Source of the DNA: Pelobates cultripes
Lineage: Eukaryota; Chordata; Amphibia; Anura; Pelobatidae
Assembly: GCA_933207985.1 (NCBI GenBank)
Contig: OW240917.1
Location: 109,454,692 to 109,518,691 of the forward strand
Direction of reading: 5' to 3'
Length of the DNA: 64,000 nucleotides
Part shown: piece by piece, positions 52,258 to 63,904 of the stretch
How the letters are laid out: each line of letters begins with the position of its first letter
How positions within the stretch are numbered: the stretch's first letter is position 1
Notes under the pieces: generated by a model
Seen by the model: the letters and a program-made list of their open reading frames with translations, nothing else
What the model was told of the DNA's origin: nothing
Databases searched by the model: none
Translations under genes and position numbers: made by a program

Positions 52258-52751
52258 AGGACCACTATAGTGCCAGGAAAACATACTCGTTTTCCTGGCA
52301 CTATAGTGCCCTCAGGGTGCCCCCACCCTCAGGGTCCCCCTCCCGCCCGGCTCTGGAAGGGGGAAAGGGGTAAAAACTAACCTTTTTCCAGTACTGGGCG
52401 GGGAGCTCTCCTCCTCTGATCCTCCTCCGATCCGCCCCGTCGGCTGAATGCGCACGCGCGGCAAGAGCTGCGCGCGCATTCAGGCGGTCGCATAGGAAAG
52501 CATTATCAATGCTTTCCTATGGACGCCGGCGTGCTCTCACTGTGAAAATCACAGTGAGAAGCACGCAAGCGCCTCTAGCGGCTGTCAATGAGACAGCTGC
52601 TAGAGGCTTTGGGGGAAGGCTTAACCCATTGATAAACATAGCAGTTTCTCTGAAACTGCTATGTTTATAAAACAGTGGGTTAACCCTAGCTGGACCTGGC
52701 ACCCAGACCACTTCATTAAGCTGAAGTGGTCTGGGTGCTTAGAGTGGTCCT
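52258..52751 (-). mobile_element. TTAA-flanked element, family B/D, 494 bp
   Basis: TTAA lies at 52254-52257 and 52752-52755. The left end is AGGACCACTATAGTGCCAGG with a hairpin, and the right end is AGTGGTCTGGGTGC to GTCCT. Hairpins such as GGAAAGCAT/ATGCTTTCC and a GC-rich core with GCGCACGCGCGG lie inside. Diverged relative of 18692-19165 in the opposite orientation. Confidence 0.88.
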
Positions 52752-52755
52752 TTAA

Positions 52756-52827
52756 CCCCTTAAGGACACATGACATGTCTGACATGTCATGATTCCCTTT
52801 TATTCCAGAAGTTTGGTCCTTAAGGGG
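52756..52827. mobile_element. 72-bp TTAA-flanked element, family E, copy 2
   Basis: Same length and nearly the same sequence as 42021-42092. It lies between TTAA at 52752-52755 and 52828-52831. The left TTAA is shared with the element at 52258-52751. Confidence 0.92.
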
Positions 52828-53975
52828 TTAAAGGAGAGGGCTTGATTGTCCATACATAAAACAATTTTTCAGGTATTTACAACTTTGCAAGTAATACCTA
52901 GCAAGTGGCACTTACATGTTTTTAATTAATATGTTTGGAAACTGAACCCACCCCTATTTATTTCTTCACTGTATACATTGCTCTGTTCCATTAACTTCCT
53001 GGATAAAACCCCAAGTAACATTGTGAATTTGGAAAAAAAAGGATATAGGTTAATCAATAAAGGGCTCTAATTGGGAGGACATCTGGAAAACTAGCAAAAC
53101 GTTTCTATTTGTGTTTATTTACAATTTCAATGTTACAAAATGATTTTCTGTTGGTACGATACCCCTGCAAAACTATACAGACTTGGCGTTCCCCCACTTG
53201 AGCTATTTGGAACAAATTGTGGCCTAAGGGTACCTTTTTATTAAATGTGGTGGCAATGCCCTCTCTAAACCTAATGACACGTGCCCCTGGGAATTTCTCC
53301 TGTGCCAGTTTAACCAGAGCAGAAAACAAACATCTGTCTAAAATTAGAGGGCAGGAGATCATTGGCTCAGGCCTGCCAAACCAACTAAGACTGCAGTAAT
53401 AGCATAGATGCATGACAACATACCGAAGAACAAATTATCCGTCATCTGCCGTATCGATTCCCTACCTCATTCCCACAAAACATGACTACTGATTTTAGTA
53501 ATTAACCTACATAAAACCCTCTGTTTAAGGTTTTTAAAGAGAGACACATCATTCCCATTCACTTTCCCTCTACCTCCTACCCCTTCCATACTTTACTTTA
53601 CTTTCCCTTTCTAGCATTTTCACCTTTGCATTGCTCCTTTTTTCCCTCTTTCCTTTTTGTTTTGTATGTTAAATGTTTTTTTTTTGTGTGTTTTATTACA
53701 CTTGAAAAAAGGCTTATGTTTCATGAGTTGTTTGTGTGGCTCAGAACCCTTGTGTTTTATAGTTTTTGTAGTGAATGCAATATCCTTCTCTAATGTCCTA
53801 ATTCTTTCCTTCCTGTGCATGCCTATTCCCACTTAAATAAAGAATTATGTATAAAAAGTACAATTTAGCACAATATAGAAATAGTGTATTACAGGTTTAA
53901 AGATATTTTAAGAATGTGATCAATTATTTGGAGTGCTTTAAATACCAAATAACCAGCTGTTAGCCATTGTTCTTT

Positions 53976-53978
<3 letters not shown>

Positions 53979-54018
<40 letters not shown>
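53979..54018. repeat. (TA)n microsatellite
   Basis: About 40 bases of alternating TA, just outside hAT element 2. Confidence 0.95.
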
Positions 54019-54022
<4 letters not shown>

Positions 54023-54409
54023 ATTTCTAGATCAAAGGCGGTTCTAGACTTTATAAGGCTTTAGGCGAAAACTCAAACATGAGGCCCCACTAACACCAAA
54101 AGTGCATTTGTGTGGATAAGGAGCAGTCGAAGCGTGCAGTGTCGTGGCTTCCTGTGCCCTTTCATTGTGAACTCTCTGGCTGTAGCTGTAGCATAATTTG
54201 CTTACAAAATGAATTTGCACTAAATAAATTTAATTTGCAAGTATGCCAATCGTTTATACACAATTGTGGGGTATGGTTACATAGCCTGCCAGTCTTGTAT
54301 ACATAAATACTGGTATAAATGGGTTATTGGAAACAAAAACGAACATTTTTTTTGGCACAAAAAAAGCTTTAAAAAAATAATTTATCAAATGATAAAGTGT
54401 GTATGATGT

Positions 54410-55860
54410 ATGTCTTCAGCTGGTGAGTAAAGGGGTACCAGTGGCAGGGATAGTGTGACAGGAGGAAGGAGATAAATGGGACAGGTTGGGGGGTAGGTGT
54501 GAGAGAGAATGAGGGAGGGCAAATATGACATGGTTTGAGTGGGTGTGAGAGGGTGAGTGGAGGTAAGTGTGTCAGGGCAATAGTGGCATGGTAGGAGGGA
54601 TGAGTGTGATAGGATTGGGGGAGTTAATATAACAGGGTAAGTGTGGCATAGTTGGGGAGTGTGAGTAACACATGGTTGGTGTAAAGGGAGAATGCGGCAT
54701 GGTTGGAGGAGGGAGTGTGACAGGATTAAGGGGGTGAGTGTGGCAGAGTGTGACAGGATTAGAGGCATTAATGTGACAGGATAAGTGTGGCAGGGTTGGG
54801 GGGAGAGTGTGAGAGAAGGTAAGTGTGACAGAGTTAGGGGGGTTAATTTGACAGGGTGAGTGTGGCAGAGAAAAGGCAGATGCGAAGGTGACAGGATTAG
54901 GAATGGTTAATGTGAGTGTGGATACGTGAAGGGGCTGAAAGTGTGAGGGTGGGATGACAGTGTGCGAGTGGTGGCAATGTGTCGGGAGGCTGAAAGTGTG
55001 ACTGTGTGTGTGTGAGGCAGGGTTACAGTGTATGTGAGGGGGTGACCCTGTGAGGGACAGTGTGTGACCCTGTGAGGGACAGTGTGTGACACTGTGTGGA
55101 ACGAGAGTAACACTGTGAGGGGGAGTGGTAGTGTGAGGGAGGTGGGTGTTAGTGTGTCAGGTGGTAATACTGTGTGTCAGTGGGTAATACTTTGAGGAAG
55201 GGGGTAATACTGTGAGTAAGTGAGTTGGTGTGTAAGAGGGGGTGATACTGTGAGGGAGGGGGGATACTATGAGGGGGTAATACTGTGAGGTAGGGGGTAA
55301 TAGAGTGGGGGGATACTGGAAGGGAGAGGGTAATACTTTGAAGGGGGACACTGAGAGGGAGGGTGTAATAATTGGGAGGGTGGATAGTAGGAGGAGGGGG
55401 TGATGGTGTGAGGCAGGGGTAATAGAGTGGGGAAAGAGGGGGGATACTGGGAGAGGGTGAAGGTGTGAGGTAGAGTGGGGATATTGGGAGGGAGGCAGTG
55501 ATGTTGTGGAAGGGGGGTTATTGGGAGGGACAGGGGTGATAGTATGAAAGAGGAGGGATACTGGGAGGGTGAAGGGGGTTGGTGCTGTGAGGTAGGGGGG
55601 TGATGGGGTGGAAGGGGGAATACTGGGAGGGAGGGAGTGATGGTGTGAAGGGGGGTGATGACATGAAAGAGGGGGATACTGGGAGGGAGGGGGTGATTGT
55701 GTGGAAGGGGGGATACTGGATGGGAGGGGGTGATGATATGAAAGAGGGGGGATACTGGGTGGGAGGGGGCGGTTGGTGTGGAAGGGGGGGATACTGGGAG
55801 GGAATGGAATGATGGTATGTAAGAGGGGGTATACTGGGAGGGAGGGGGTGAGAAATACCT
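54410..55860. repeat. Degenerate G-rich array in hAT element 2
   Basis: About 1.45 kb of variants. The left half is of the type GTGTGACAGGATTAGGGGG and the right half GGGGGATACTGGGAGGGAGG. The unit drifts along the array rather than staying fixed. Confidence 0.93.
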
Positions 55861-55904
55861 CTCCCTGGTGGTTGGATGGGCTCCCTGATGGTCCAGTGTT
55901 CAGG

Positions 55905-56070
55905 ATATCAGGCCTGCAGCTCCACAGTGTGCAGAGCTGCAGACCAGTATCCCGTGAGACCCGGTCAGAGCATTGCCATGGTAACCCACAGCAACGCTCT
56001 GATTGGCCAGATCTTACGAGACACATGGTCTGCAGCTCTGCACACTGCGGAGCTGCAGACCTGTGACTGC
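55905..56070. repeat. GC-rich palindrome of hAT element 2
   Basis: CAGCTCCACAGTGTGCAGAG at the left end is mirrored by CTCTGCACACTGCGGAGCTG on the right. The centre holds GAGCATTGCCATGGTAACC and GCAACGCTC, then AGATCTTACGAGA, related to hAT element 1 at 13069-13114. Confidence 0.92.
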
Positions 56071-56474
56071 GATTGGCACTCTCCTCCCTGGCAGATGGCA
56101 CAGAGGGGCCTCGCACCCGGCAGCATACAAGGCAAGACACCGGGCCCCCTCCTTGTGTCGGGTCCTCGGTCACTGACCGAGGACCCAACAGTAAGCCCCA
56201 AGGCAGTTTAGGCCGACAGCGCAAGGCATATTAGGTGGCCGCCTAAACTGCCTAATTAGAGAGCCCCCTCTGATCTAGATAGATAGATATATTATGAATT
56301 CCAGTATTAATAATTGTGAATATTTAATAATGTTTTGAATGAATGAACTTTAGATTCCTTGAATAATATGTTCAAGGTGATTATGATTTAATAATGTTAT
56401 ATATGTATATACATGCAATAAGTATAAATCTATTCTGCATGTGCAAATATTAATATGTCTTTGTTTCTCCTTAG

Positions 56475-56567
56475 TGTGCTGCAGTGCACAGAAAATATCA
56501 TCTCTGGAGACACATCAGGAAGTTATCATTGTTCAGTTTGCAACATCTCCTTTGGCTCATTGTTGAG
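56475..56567 (+). CDS. prdm5: prdm5 exon 6: end of finger 2, start of finger 3
   Basis: The acceptor TTAG ends at 56474. The exon completes finger 2 as H-VLQ-C, making it C2HC, and then codes a short linker and SYHCSVCNISFGSLLS, the first half of finger 3. The final AG joins T of exon 7 to make Ser. Length and spacing agree exactly with remembered PRDM5 across this junction, which supports the boundary even though the donor, AG then GTTTTC, is far from consensus. The exon is 93 nt and starts and ends in the same phase, so skipping it would keep the frame but fuse two fingers. Confidence 0.9.
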
Positions 56568-56794
56568 GTTTTCTTTTTGAATTACTGAACTCCTCTCTAA
56601 TTTCTGGCTTCCCTTTTGCATGTCTGCTTTTGAACTTCCTAGCCTTCTTTATGTCATCTAACCAAGAAAAAGAAGCTCTTCCTTACCTCCTTTATAGGTA
56701 ATGCACGAATTGACTTCACTTCCTACTGTAACGCATGCATGGAATTTTGATTCTTGTAGACGCGTGACTGATGTTCCTTATTGGTTTATTTTAG

Positions 56795-56916
56795 TTTTGA
56801 GCAGCACAAGGAAGCATGTAAAGGGGATACAAGGTTCATATGTAAGGCTGACAGCTGTGGGAAGAGGTTCCGAAGCAAAGATACACTGAAAAAACACAAA
56901 GAGAACGTTCATACGG
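56795..56916 (+). CDS. prdm5: prdm5 exon 7: end of finger 3 and complete finger 4
   Basis: An acceptor AG at 56793-56794, after a T-rich tract, opens the frame [20 protein letters not shown]. Finger 3 ends H-KEA-C, so it is also C2HC. Finger 4 is C-x4-C-x12-H-x4-H (CKADSC to HKENVH). The donor is G then GTAAGC at 56917. The exon is 122 nt and leaves one base for the glycine codon finished in exon 8. It lies only 227 bases after exon 6, the shortest intron in the window. Confidence 0.96.
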
Positions 56917-57834
56917 GTAAGCCTCAAATCTACAAAAACAAGTCCTGCACTCAAACTCCCACTTCTGTTGGGTGACAGCAATGACCATAGTACACATCAG
57001 CCCCAATACATACAGTAAAAAACAAAGAAAAACAAGTTACCTGCACTTTCCCAAATTCCTATGCATATTTAAACTAATGGAGGTTATTTAGTTACTCCAA
57101 TGGCTATGAGAGGGGATACCCAACTGTCACGTCAAGGCAAACCTCTTAGGTGGGTCCTACATTGATTATTCACCTTGCTTCCTTGAGCTTCTGACAAAGA
57201 TATCGCTAATGAGACAGAGAGTCTCATTAGAGACTTAAATCTGCCTCTGAAAACCGAGAGCATTCATAAATATCTTAAGCTCCTTCATCATTTTCCAAGG
57301 TATATTGGTTTATAATTTGCATGAATCTTCGTAATGTTTGTGTTTAAAAATTATGGATTTTACATAACAAAAAAAACTTTTGATCCAATTATTTGCAGTA
57401 CATCAGAATTGTGTATCTGTAGGACAGGTGATGATTTGGTCATGTCATAAGGACAAGAACTTGAGAAGCTAGCATTCAGCTATTTGCATTTTCTTTCTGC
57501 AATGATGTTAGGATCCCGGAATGTAGTTTATAACCTAACCAGACTTCTCAGTTACAGTTTTCTGAACATAGGTCAAGATCTTGAGGAAAACATTTAAGTT
57601 ATTAGACAGATTAGTCCTTGTAGAGGAGTAGAGCTTATATTAGAGAGATAAGTAGACCTTGCACAAGGGTTAAATGCCAGCAGTGTTTTAATACTAGCTG
57701 CAATACATTTCACTGCTTATAACATTCCTATTTTGCATATGGTTTAAAATGCAGTACAAATGACTTTAACGCATGTAAGGGCCATTCAACAGGACAAAAG
57801 AGTACCCATTTAAATTCACTAGCTCATACTGACC

Positions 57835-58085
57835 TCCAAATTCCCCAGATCTCAATCTGATTGGGCATATGTGGGATGTGCTGTTAAATCAGATCCATAG
57901 GCAGCCCCACCTTCAAACTTGCATATCTTTAAGGATCTGCTGCTAATGTTTTGGTACCAGTTACCACAGGACACATTCAGAGGTCTTGTGGAGTCCAATA
58001 CTCGACCCATCAGAGCCGTTTTGGAAGCACACGGGGGACCTACACAATATTAGGCAGGTGGTTTTAATATTGTCGCTGTTCTGTG
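57835..58085 (+). mobile_element. Tc1-like element, second family, 3' fragment
   Basis: The frame reads SPDLNLIGHMWDV, the last catalytic region of Tc1/mariner transposases (usual form PDLNPIEHMWD). It continues through the C-terminus to the element end GGTGGTTTTAATATTGTCGC. Only the last 250 bases are present. Confidence 0.85.
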
Positions 58086-59008
58086 TATGTGTATGTGTTT
58101 CTAGCTATACATTATTTAGCCTGACTCAATGCAACTTTTTACACTTTAACTGCTATTTTATAAAATGTGTTTAACATAATCTTTTAATATATTTCTAATG
58201 AGCCAGGAGTTCTGGGAAAACACAGTGCAAGCAGATTGGTTTATACTTATTGACATATTACTTGCCTTTTTGCCCTGATTGCGCCAACATATTTTTTTGG
58301 GTTAAATTAAGCATTTTATGTGGTTCATTTGGTTTCAGTAGCCAGAGGGATCAGAAAAAGGGGCGATATGCGATACCATATGACATTCTTTGAAAGTCTG
58401 AAACCAGAAAATCAGTTAATCAAGCAGTTCTGCTGACTAGAATCCAGCTTTGTTACTAAAATAAATAAATTGTAATCACATTCTAGTTTCTTCAGTTCAT
58501 GCAGCTTCTGTTGACTGAAACACAGAACACGTTTGAATGTTATGTGCATTAATTGGGTAATGGTCATGGAATGACATCTGGAAATATTTTTTAAATTATT
58601 AAGTCAAAACCATTAAATTATTCATGTTGGACAATGGTTACTAAAATGGTATTACTTACTTTGGTCCGTGACTACTGAATTCTTGTTCTTACATTCTTGG
58701 CTGAGCAATCTTATATCGTGCACATTGAACTTTTGTAGAGAAGACCTTAGTACAAGACATTTTTAAGCCCCTATTATACCAAGGTGGCTTAGAGGTAGAT
58801 CCCTATCTCTCGTAGAACTCCCACAATGCTGTATTCAGTTGGGGATCTACCATTTTTTCATTCTTACAAGGTTTTATTTAGAGCTGAGCAGTGTGTATGT
58901 GTTTAAATGTAAGCATGCTTTTGTATGGAGTATGTGTGAGTAAATGTAGGGGTGTGTTTGTATGCAGTGTTGGCATTTGAATGCAGACATGCATTTGTTT
59001 TTAGTATT

Positions 59009-59100
59009 GGTTTTTGAATGCTGACACACACACACACACACACACACTGGTTTTTGAATACACTGACACACACACACACACACACACACACTGACACACA
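59009..59100. repeat. (CA)n microsatellite within a short tandem duplication
   Basis: Two copies of a unit TGGTTTTTGAAT...CTGACACACAC, each with a CA run, lie side by side. Confidence 0.85.
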
Positions 59101-60078
59101 TGCAGGTACAATCCACAACTTAATTAAAAAGCCATAAATGGTGCAAACATACATTATGGATGGCATCACTACAATATATAACTCTACTGTAACAATAAAG
59201 GTGCATATACTGTTATATCTATTATCATGTGCATACTGAAAATTTCTGTAATTATTTAATCACTAAATTATATTGGAATCTGGTTGACAATTAACCATAT
59301 TTCTTTTTAGCGAGTAAACAGCATGTTTAGTTATTTCATATAGAATGTGAAACTGATTATTTAACATTATTCCCTTATTACTTAAAATGCCTTATAATGA
59401 GCTGTAAGAAGAAAGATTTTTACTGGATTGAGTTTAATTAAGCAACTTCTGGGGTTTCTTAGTGATTATATTGGTTTTCCAATGACATTTAGAAGTTAAA
59501 CAGTTTTATTATGTGCATATCCACACAGCATCAACACCTCTAGAAATGAATCATTTTAAATTAGGATCTGCTTTTAGACAAATTTAATGTGTTTTAATAT
59601 AGGCTTCGATAAGCATTTGACAATAGATTTTTTTTTTTCAGTGAGGTCAGGCAATATAAGTTAATATAGGGTGTATACCATATGATTCCAATATTAGTCT
59701 CTTTAAAATAAAATTACTTGATATTATTTTCAGAGAAGGTTATTCTATTTTCACAAAAAATTAGACCGCAAATTGTCAAGAAATGTTGGCTCGTAAACCA
59801 GTTGGCTCTAAGCTAATACTTTCATATGAAGTCAATTATGTGAATGTTGGCACCAGACTCTTTGTAATTCTTTAAAGCAGGTCGCATTTACACATATTCA
59901 ACATGTGGAACACCTACCAAGAGATGCTGTTTTCGGAATAACATATTAACCAAACACCATACATTTCCCATTTAATAAAAACATATCCTGAAAAATTATA
60001 TTAATTGGAACCATGTGAAGCATTTTATTCTTACTGCTTCTGTGATGGGCATTTGTTGTTTTGTTGTTCTTGTTTCAG

Positions 60079-60158
60079 GAAACTCTAGGAAGAAGCTGAT
60101 GTGCTCAATATGTAATAAGAAATGTTCTTCGTCAATCAACCTTCAAGAGCATCGAAAG
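60079..60158 (+). CDS. prdm5: prdm5 exon 8: start of finger 5
   Basis: The acceptor is TTTCAG, ending at 60078, and the donor is AAAG then GTCAGT at 60159. The peptide is [20 protein letters not shown] followed by NLQEHRK. It opens finger 5 (C-x2-C-x12-H); the last zinc ligand must come from the next exon, beyond the window. The exon is 80 nt and brings the running total from exon 2 to 855 nt, ending in phase 0. The remaining fingers expected for a PRDM5 of about 630 residues are not in the window. Confidence 0.95.
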
Positions 60159-60832
60159 GTCAGTTAATAAAAGGTCAGAGATTACCAATATTCTGTCTTC
60201 TATAACTCTGCACAAAAGGTTTAAATGACACTTTTCTTAAGTAATGTTATGCGTAAGACATTTGCACTGTAGGAGTAAAGTCATATGCGTCTTTTAACTC
60301 TGTTGGATTATTGACCTATAGCCCCTTGTTTCACTAAATGACACATTCATCTTTCCCTTTAAAAATTAAAGTAGTCTATATCTCGGTAAAGATGAGAAAA
60401 GATGACTTCTGATTAGGGTTTGCTCTTTTATCATTTGAAAGGCACGTGATGGATTCTGCAGACAAAATAAAATTAAATGTATAAGGTCAGGCTTAACTTG
60501 TTATCTGTGAACCTGGAGACACTTACTTATGTGATTCAGTTATCTATGTAATTTTAATACTGACTGCATGACTCTTGGGTTTATCCTGGAACTGTTTGGG
60601 ATTTCATTTCCGGCCAATTCCTGCGCTAGGCTGCCCTATTTTATATTATGTTAAGGGTATCCCAGGCTGATCTGTTACATTTCATGATGGATCAAATGTG
60701 TGGCAAATTTGGGTAAATTCACAGGTCGATTTGTACAATCCCTTGTATCAGTTAAGGTGAATTTCCCTAAAATATTTTTGCAGTTAGTGCAGTAAAACAT
60801 GTTTTTCTATAGTAGAAATGTGGTTTGGTTAA

Positions 60833-61210
60833 ATGAACACTCCAAGCACCATAACCACTGCAGTGTGCTGTTTGCATTATGTTGCCAGATGTGCCCTGGA
60901 ATCCCCCTCCCTCATTTGATGCAGCCAAACCATTTTACCTGGGGTATGGTGGGTGCCATTCCCTGTCTCACCAACAGCCAAAAGGTCCTTGATGAGCTAA
61001 GCACTGCAATGCAGGGCTTAACTTATTGGCCAAGAGTAATCCACTCACACTCTCAGCCAGAGATCTGCCTCTTAGTTTAGCTTAGGAGGGCTTAGTTTAG
61101 GAGAGCTCATGGAAGGAAGGAGGGCAAAATGGTTTGACTATTTACTCTGGGGGACTGGCAATATAACCACTACAGCACTTTGTTGTGTTTGTGGTGCTTG
61201 GAGTGTTCCT
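60833..61210 (+). mobile_element. TTAA-flanked miniature element, family C, 378 bp
   Basis: TTAA lies at 60829-60832 and 61211-61214. The ends are ATGAACACTCCAAGCACCAT and GGTGCTTGGAGTGTTCCT, complementary over about 18 bases. A decayed relative lies near 38491-38740. No coding capacity; an open frame at 60799-61080 is chance. Confidence 0.88.
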
Positions 61211-62909
61211 TTAAAGTTAGAAAAGTTTTAGCAAACAGGTACAGAAATCACATATAGCACCTTTTTTCTATGTGGTGTCTGGTAACTTATATTAAAACAA
61301 CTGTCCCCTTAGCAGTGGAAAAATAACTGGTTTGCTTGCGCTGTTGCAGTTAGAATCACTGTGGAATATATGCATGTGTTCTGTTTGTTTTTTATTTGTG
61401 GATGAATAAAACATAAAGTACATTAATGCTACCTCTTAAAACTGTGAAGAATGAAATCAGGACAGCAGGTGGGTGCACATATGGAGGCATGCTAATGATG
61501 CCACTTACATCACCGGTAATGCACAAAGTAGGCAGTCCTGTCTGGAAAGTGATGTGGCCACCGCCATCTAGAGGAGGTGATTGGAGTGGATGAATGACAG
61601 GTGGATTGATACCCTTCCTGGCTGCCCCCCCTCAGGGCAGACCATGTATAGAATGCTGTTGAAGCCCTTTGTGAATGGTGTAGTGCCAGATAGCATTCAC
61701 CATGGCATCTACTGATGTCATCATTTTTAACTTGTTTGAGTATCCAACCCATCAGGAACAGCAGAACAGGAGCCTATAATTGTCAAATAATGTTTTTTAC
61801 CCCAGTTTATTAAACATATAACCTATTTATGTAAAATAAACTCCAAATCAGGACTGCAGACAAATTAACCATGAACAAATAGTCAGGTTTTTTTTTCCAA
61901 TTCATTTCCTCCTATGTCCTCTCACTGCCCTGCAGCAGAGGAATCAACCCAGGAAAAAAGTAAGATGAATACTTTCACAGCATGTGTTATTGACCTCCTC
62001 ACCTTTCCAGCATATTTTGCTGGTTATGATTGATGTAAATTACTCCGTTACTCCTGATTCCACCAGCTTGTAACTGGATCAGTCTAAATGGGTATAAAAG
62101 GAACACCAATTTCAATGGGAATGCATCAAACCCATTCTTATAATACTGGTAAACAGTACATAAAAATGGGCCAGCACACCTCCAATTGGTAAAGGTTGGC
62201 GTGAGGGCTGGTTTCACTAAGAAGTTCCTGAGCACTAAAGAGTGTACCATTGACAAAGAACAGCCCTGTATCTTGCATATCTTTCTTGTATATATAACCA
62301 TTAAATATACCATTTGAGTTGATGGCCTTTTTGGTTCCTGATCAGTTAAGAAAAAATCCATTCTTCTATTTTTCTAGTGTCTTACAATCTCCTAATCCAT
62401 ATTTGAAAAGTGAGGAGCTTGTCCATGTTCACAGAAGAATAAATGCCATTGCAGATGTCAGTAGGTGTTTTGTGAGGGAATGCTAGCATCCCGTTGTGTT
62501 ATGTAAGACTGTAACATCAGTAGTATATGCAGGGAATCAAAACAGAAATTCATCAACTATGCTCCAAAAAGACAAGGGTACAACCACCACATGTGGAGGC
62601 TAGATCGATGTCCAGACCAGCATGTGCAGCATTATGGTGACTTTGATTTTGGAGGCAGGTTATACCATACTGATACATTCAAAGTGTGTACACTGTCTAT
62701 TATGTGTATATATAGAATACAGAGCATGAGAGAGTAATTTGCAAGATTTAAGTCCAGTGTTCAGAGGAGAGTGGACATTCCTTCTTCTATTATGCATATA
62801 AATAAATGACATAAAATTGAGTCTAGTGTCACAATAGAGCAATGAAGAAGGGATGTAATATACAATATTTGATCGATGGAAAGGAGTGGTTATAGTGATC
62901 ATGTAGACT

Positions 62910-63048
62910 AGGGGTGCCCAAAAGGTAGATTCCCCAGATGTTTTAATATTACAACTTCCATGACTCTTTGTCATTCCAAAAGCATGCAATGCATCATGGG
63001 AGTTGTAGTTCTACAACATCTGAGGATCTACCTTTTGGGAACCCCTGC
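62910..63048. mobile_element. hAT miniature element (MITE), 139 bp
   Basis: The ends AGGGGTGCCCAAAAGGTAG and its complement ending ACCCCTGC are flanked by perfect 8-bp duplications TGTAGACT at 62902-62909 and 63049-63056. The centre carries ATCATGGGAGTTGTAGTT. Confidence 0.88.
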
Positions 63049-63904
63049 TGTAGACTAAGGCTGAGCAAAAGGTATAGCCCCCATATTATAGAACAACTGC
63101 ATACAAGAGCCTATAGAAGGACAAAGCGTAATGGAAGTTGAAGCTCTGCAATATCCATGTTTGTGAAAGTGGTAGGGCTTGCAAAGGCTACAGACAGTAG
63201 ATCTTCTGCTTTTGCATGCTGTTTTTTCAAATACTCACAAAGAAAACATGCTGATACAAATACATACATGTTTCCTTTAAAGGCATGTCTATTAGATAGT
63301 TAAAAAAAATTAGTGGAGTGTTCTTTTAAATATCGGCATTGATAAAACCTTTGAGAACTCAAGTAAGCATACACCCCAAGCAAACACAATGACGTGCACA
63401 CTCATATACACTCAATCAACCTGACTGAGCAAGTTAATCCAGTGAATCAGAGGTATCCGTAGCTCTATCTCTTGCTGAAAAACTCTTTAAAGTTAAAAAG
63501 CTGTGCAACAAAGCAAATCAATGTTTTCTGATTCTTTTGTAGGATTTGTTACAGTAAATAGTTTATTGCATACCATACATCTAGAATCTGTATGCTTTTT
63601 GTTTTTACACATTTTGAAATTTATTTATTTTGGGGAATAAATACCTTCTGGAAATAGCATTTAAAGCTAAAGCTGATGGTTTGCTTATTGTTGTTTTTGA
63701 ATATTGGTTTTCATTTACATCCACTAGCGTAAAACCATATTAGCACCAGGCTCTATACCTTGATAAACCCAGCGGGTTTATCACAGACAAGAATCCCAAT
63801 GAAACAGTAACTGATTAATTCACAGAAGCTAAAGTAAGGATGTGAAGACATTTTGACCTTGTGACGACAGTTTACATTTTTTTGCGTTAACCCCAAGTTA
63901 AAAT

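Larger units (their letters stand above)
54033..56272 (-). mobile_element. hAT-type non-autonomous element 2, 2240 bp, with internal array
   Basis: The left end is CAAAGGCGGTTCT and the right end reads AGAGCCCCCTCTG, complementary with three mismatches. The 8-bp flanks are TTCTAGAT (54025-54032) and ATCTAGAT (56273-56280), 7 of 8 identical. Inside are a G-rich degenerate array (54410-55860), a palindrome (55905-56070) and a GC-rich right segment. No transposase frame. A 355-residue Pro/Ser-rich minus frame here is array translation. Confidence 0.88.

Noticed and set aside
53105..53413. 102-residue minus-strand frame with mixed composition
   Set aside because: Looks more protein-like than most, but no motif, no second exon and no element ends could be identified.
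55157..56224. 355-residue minus-strand Pro/Ser-rich frame
   Set aside because: Covers the G-rich array of a hAT element; repeated PPS-like segments with no domain.
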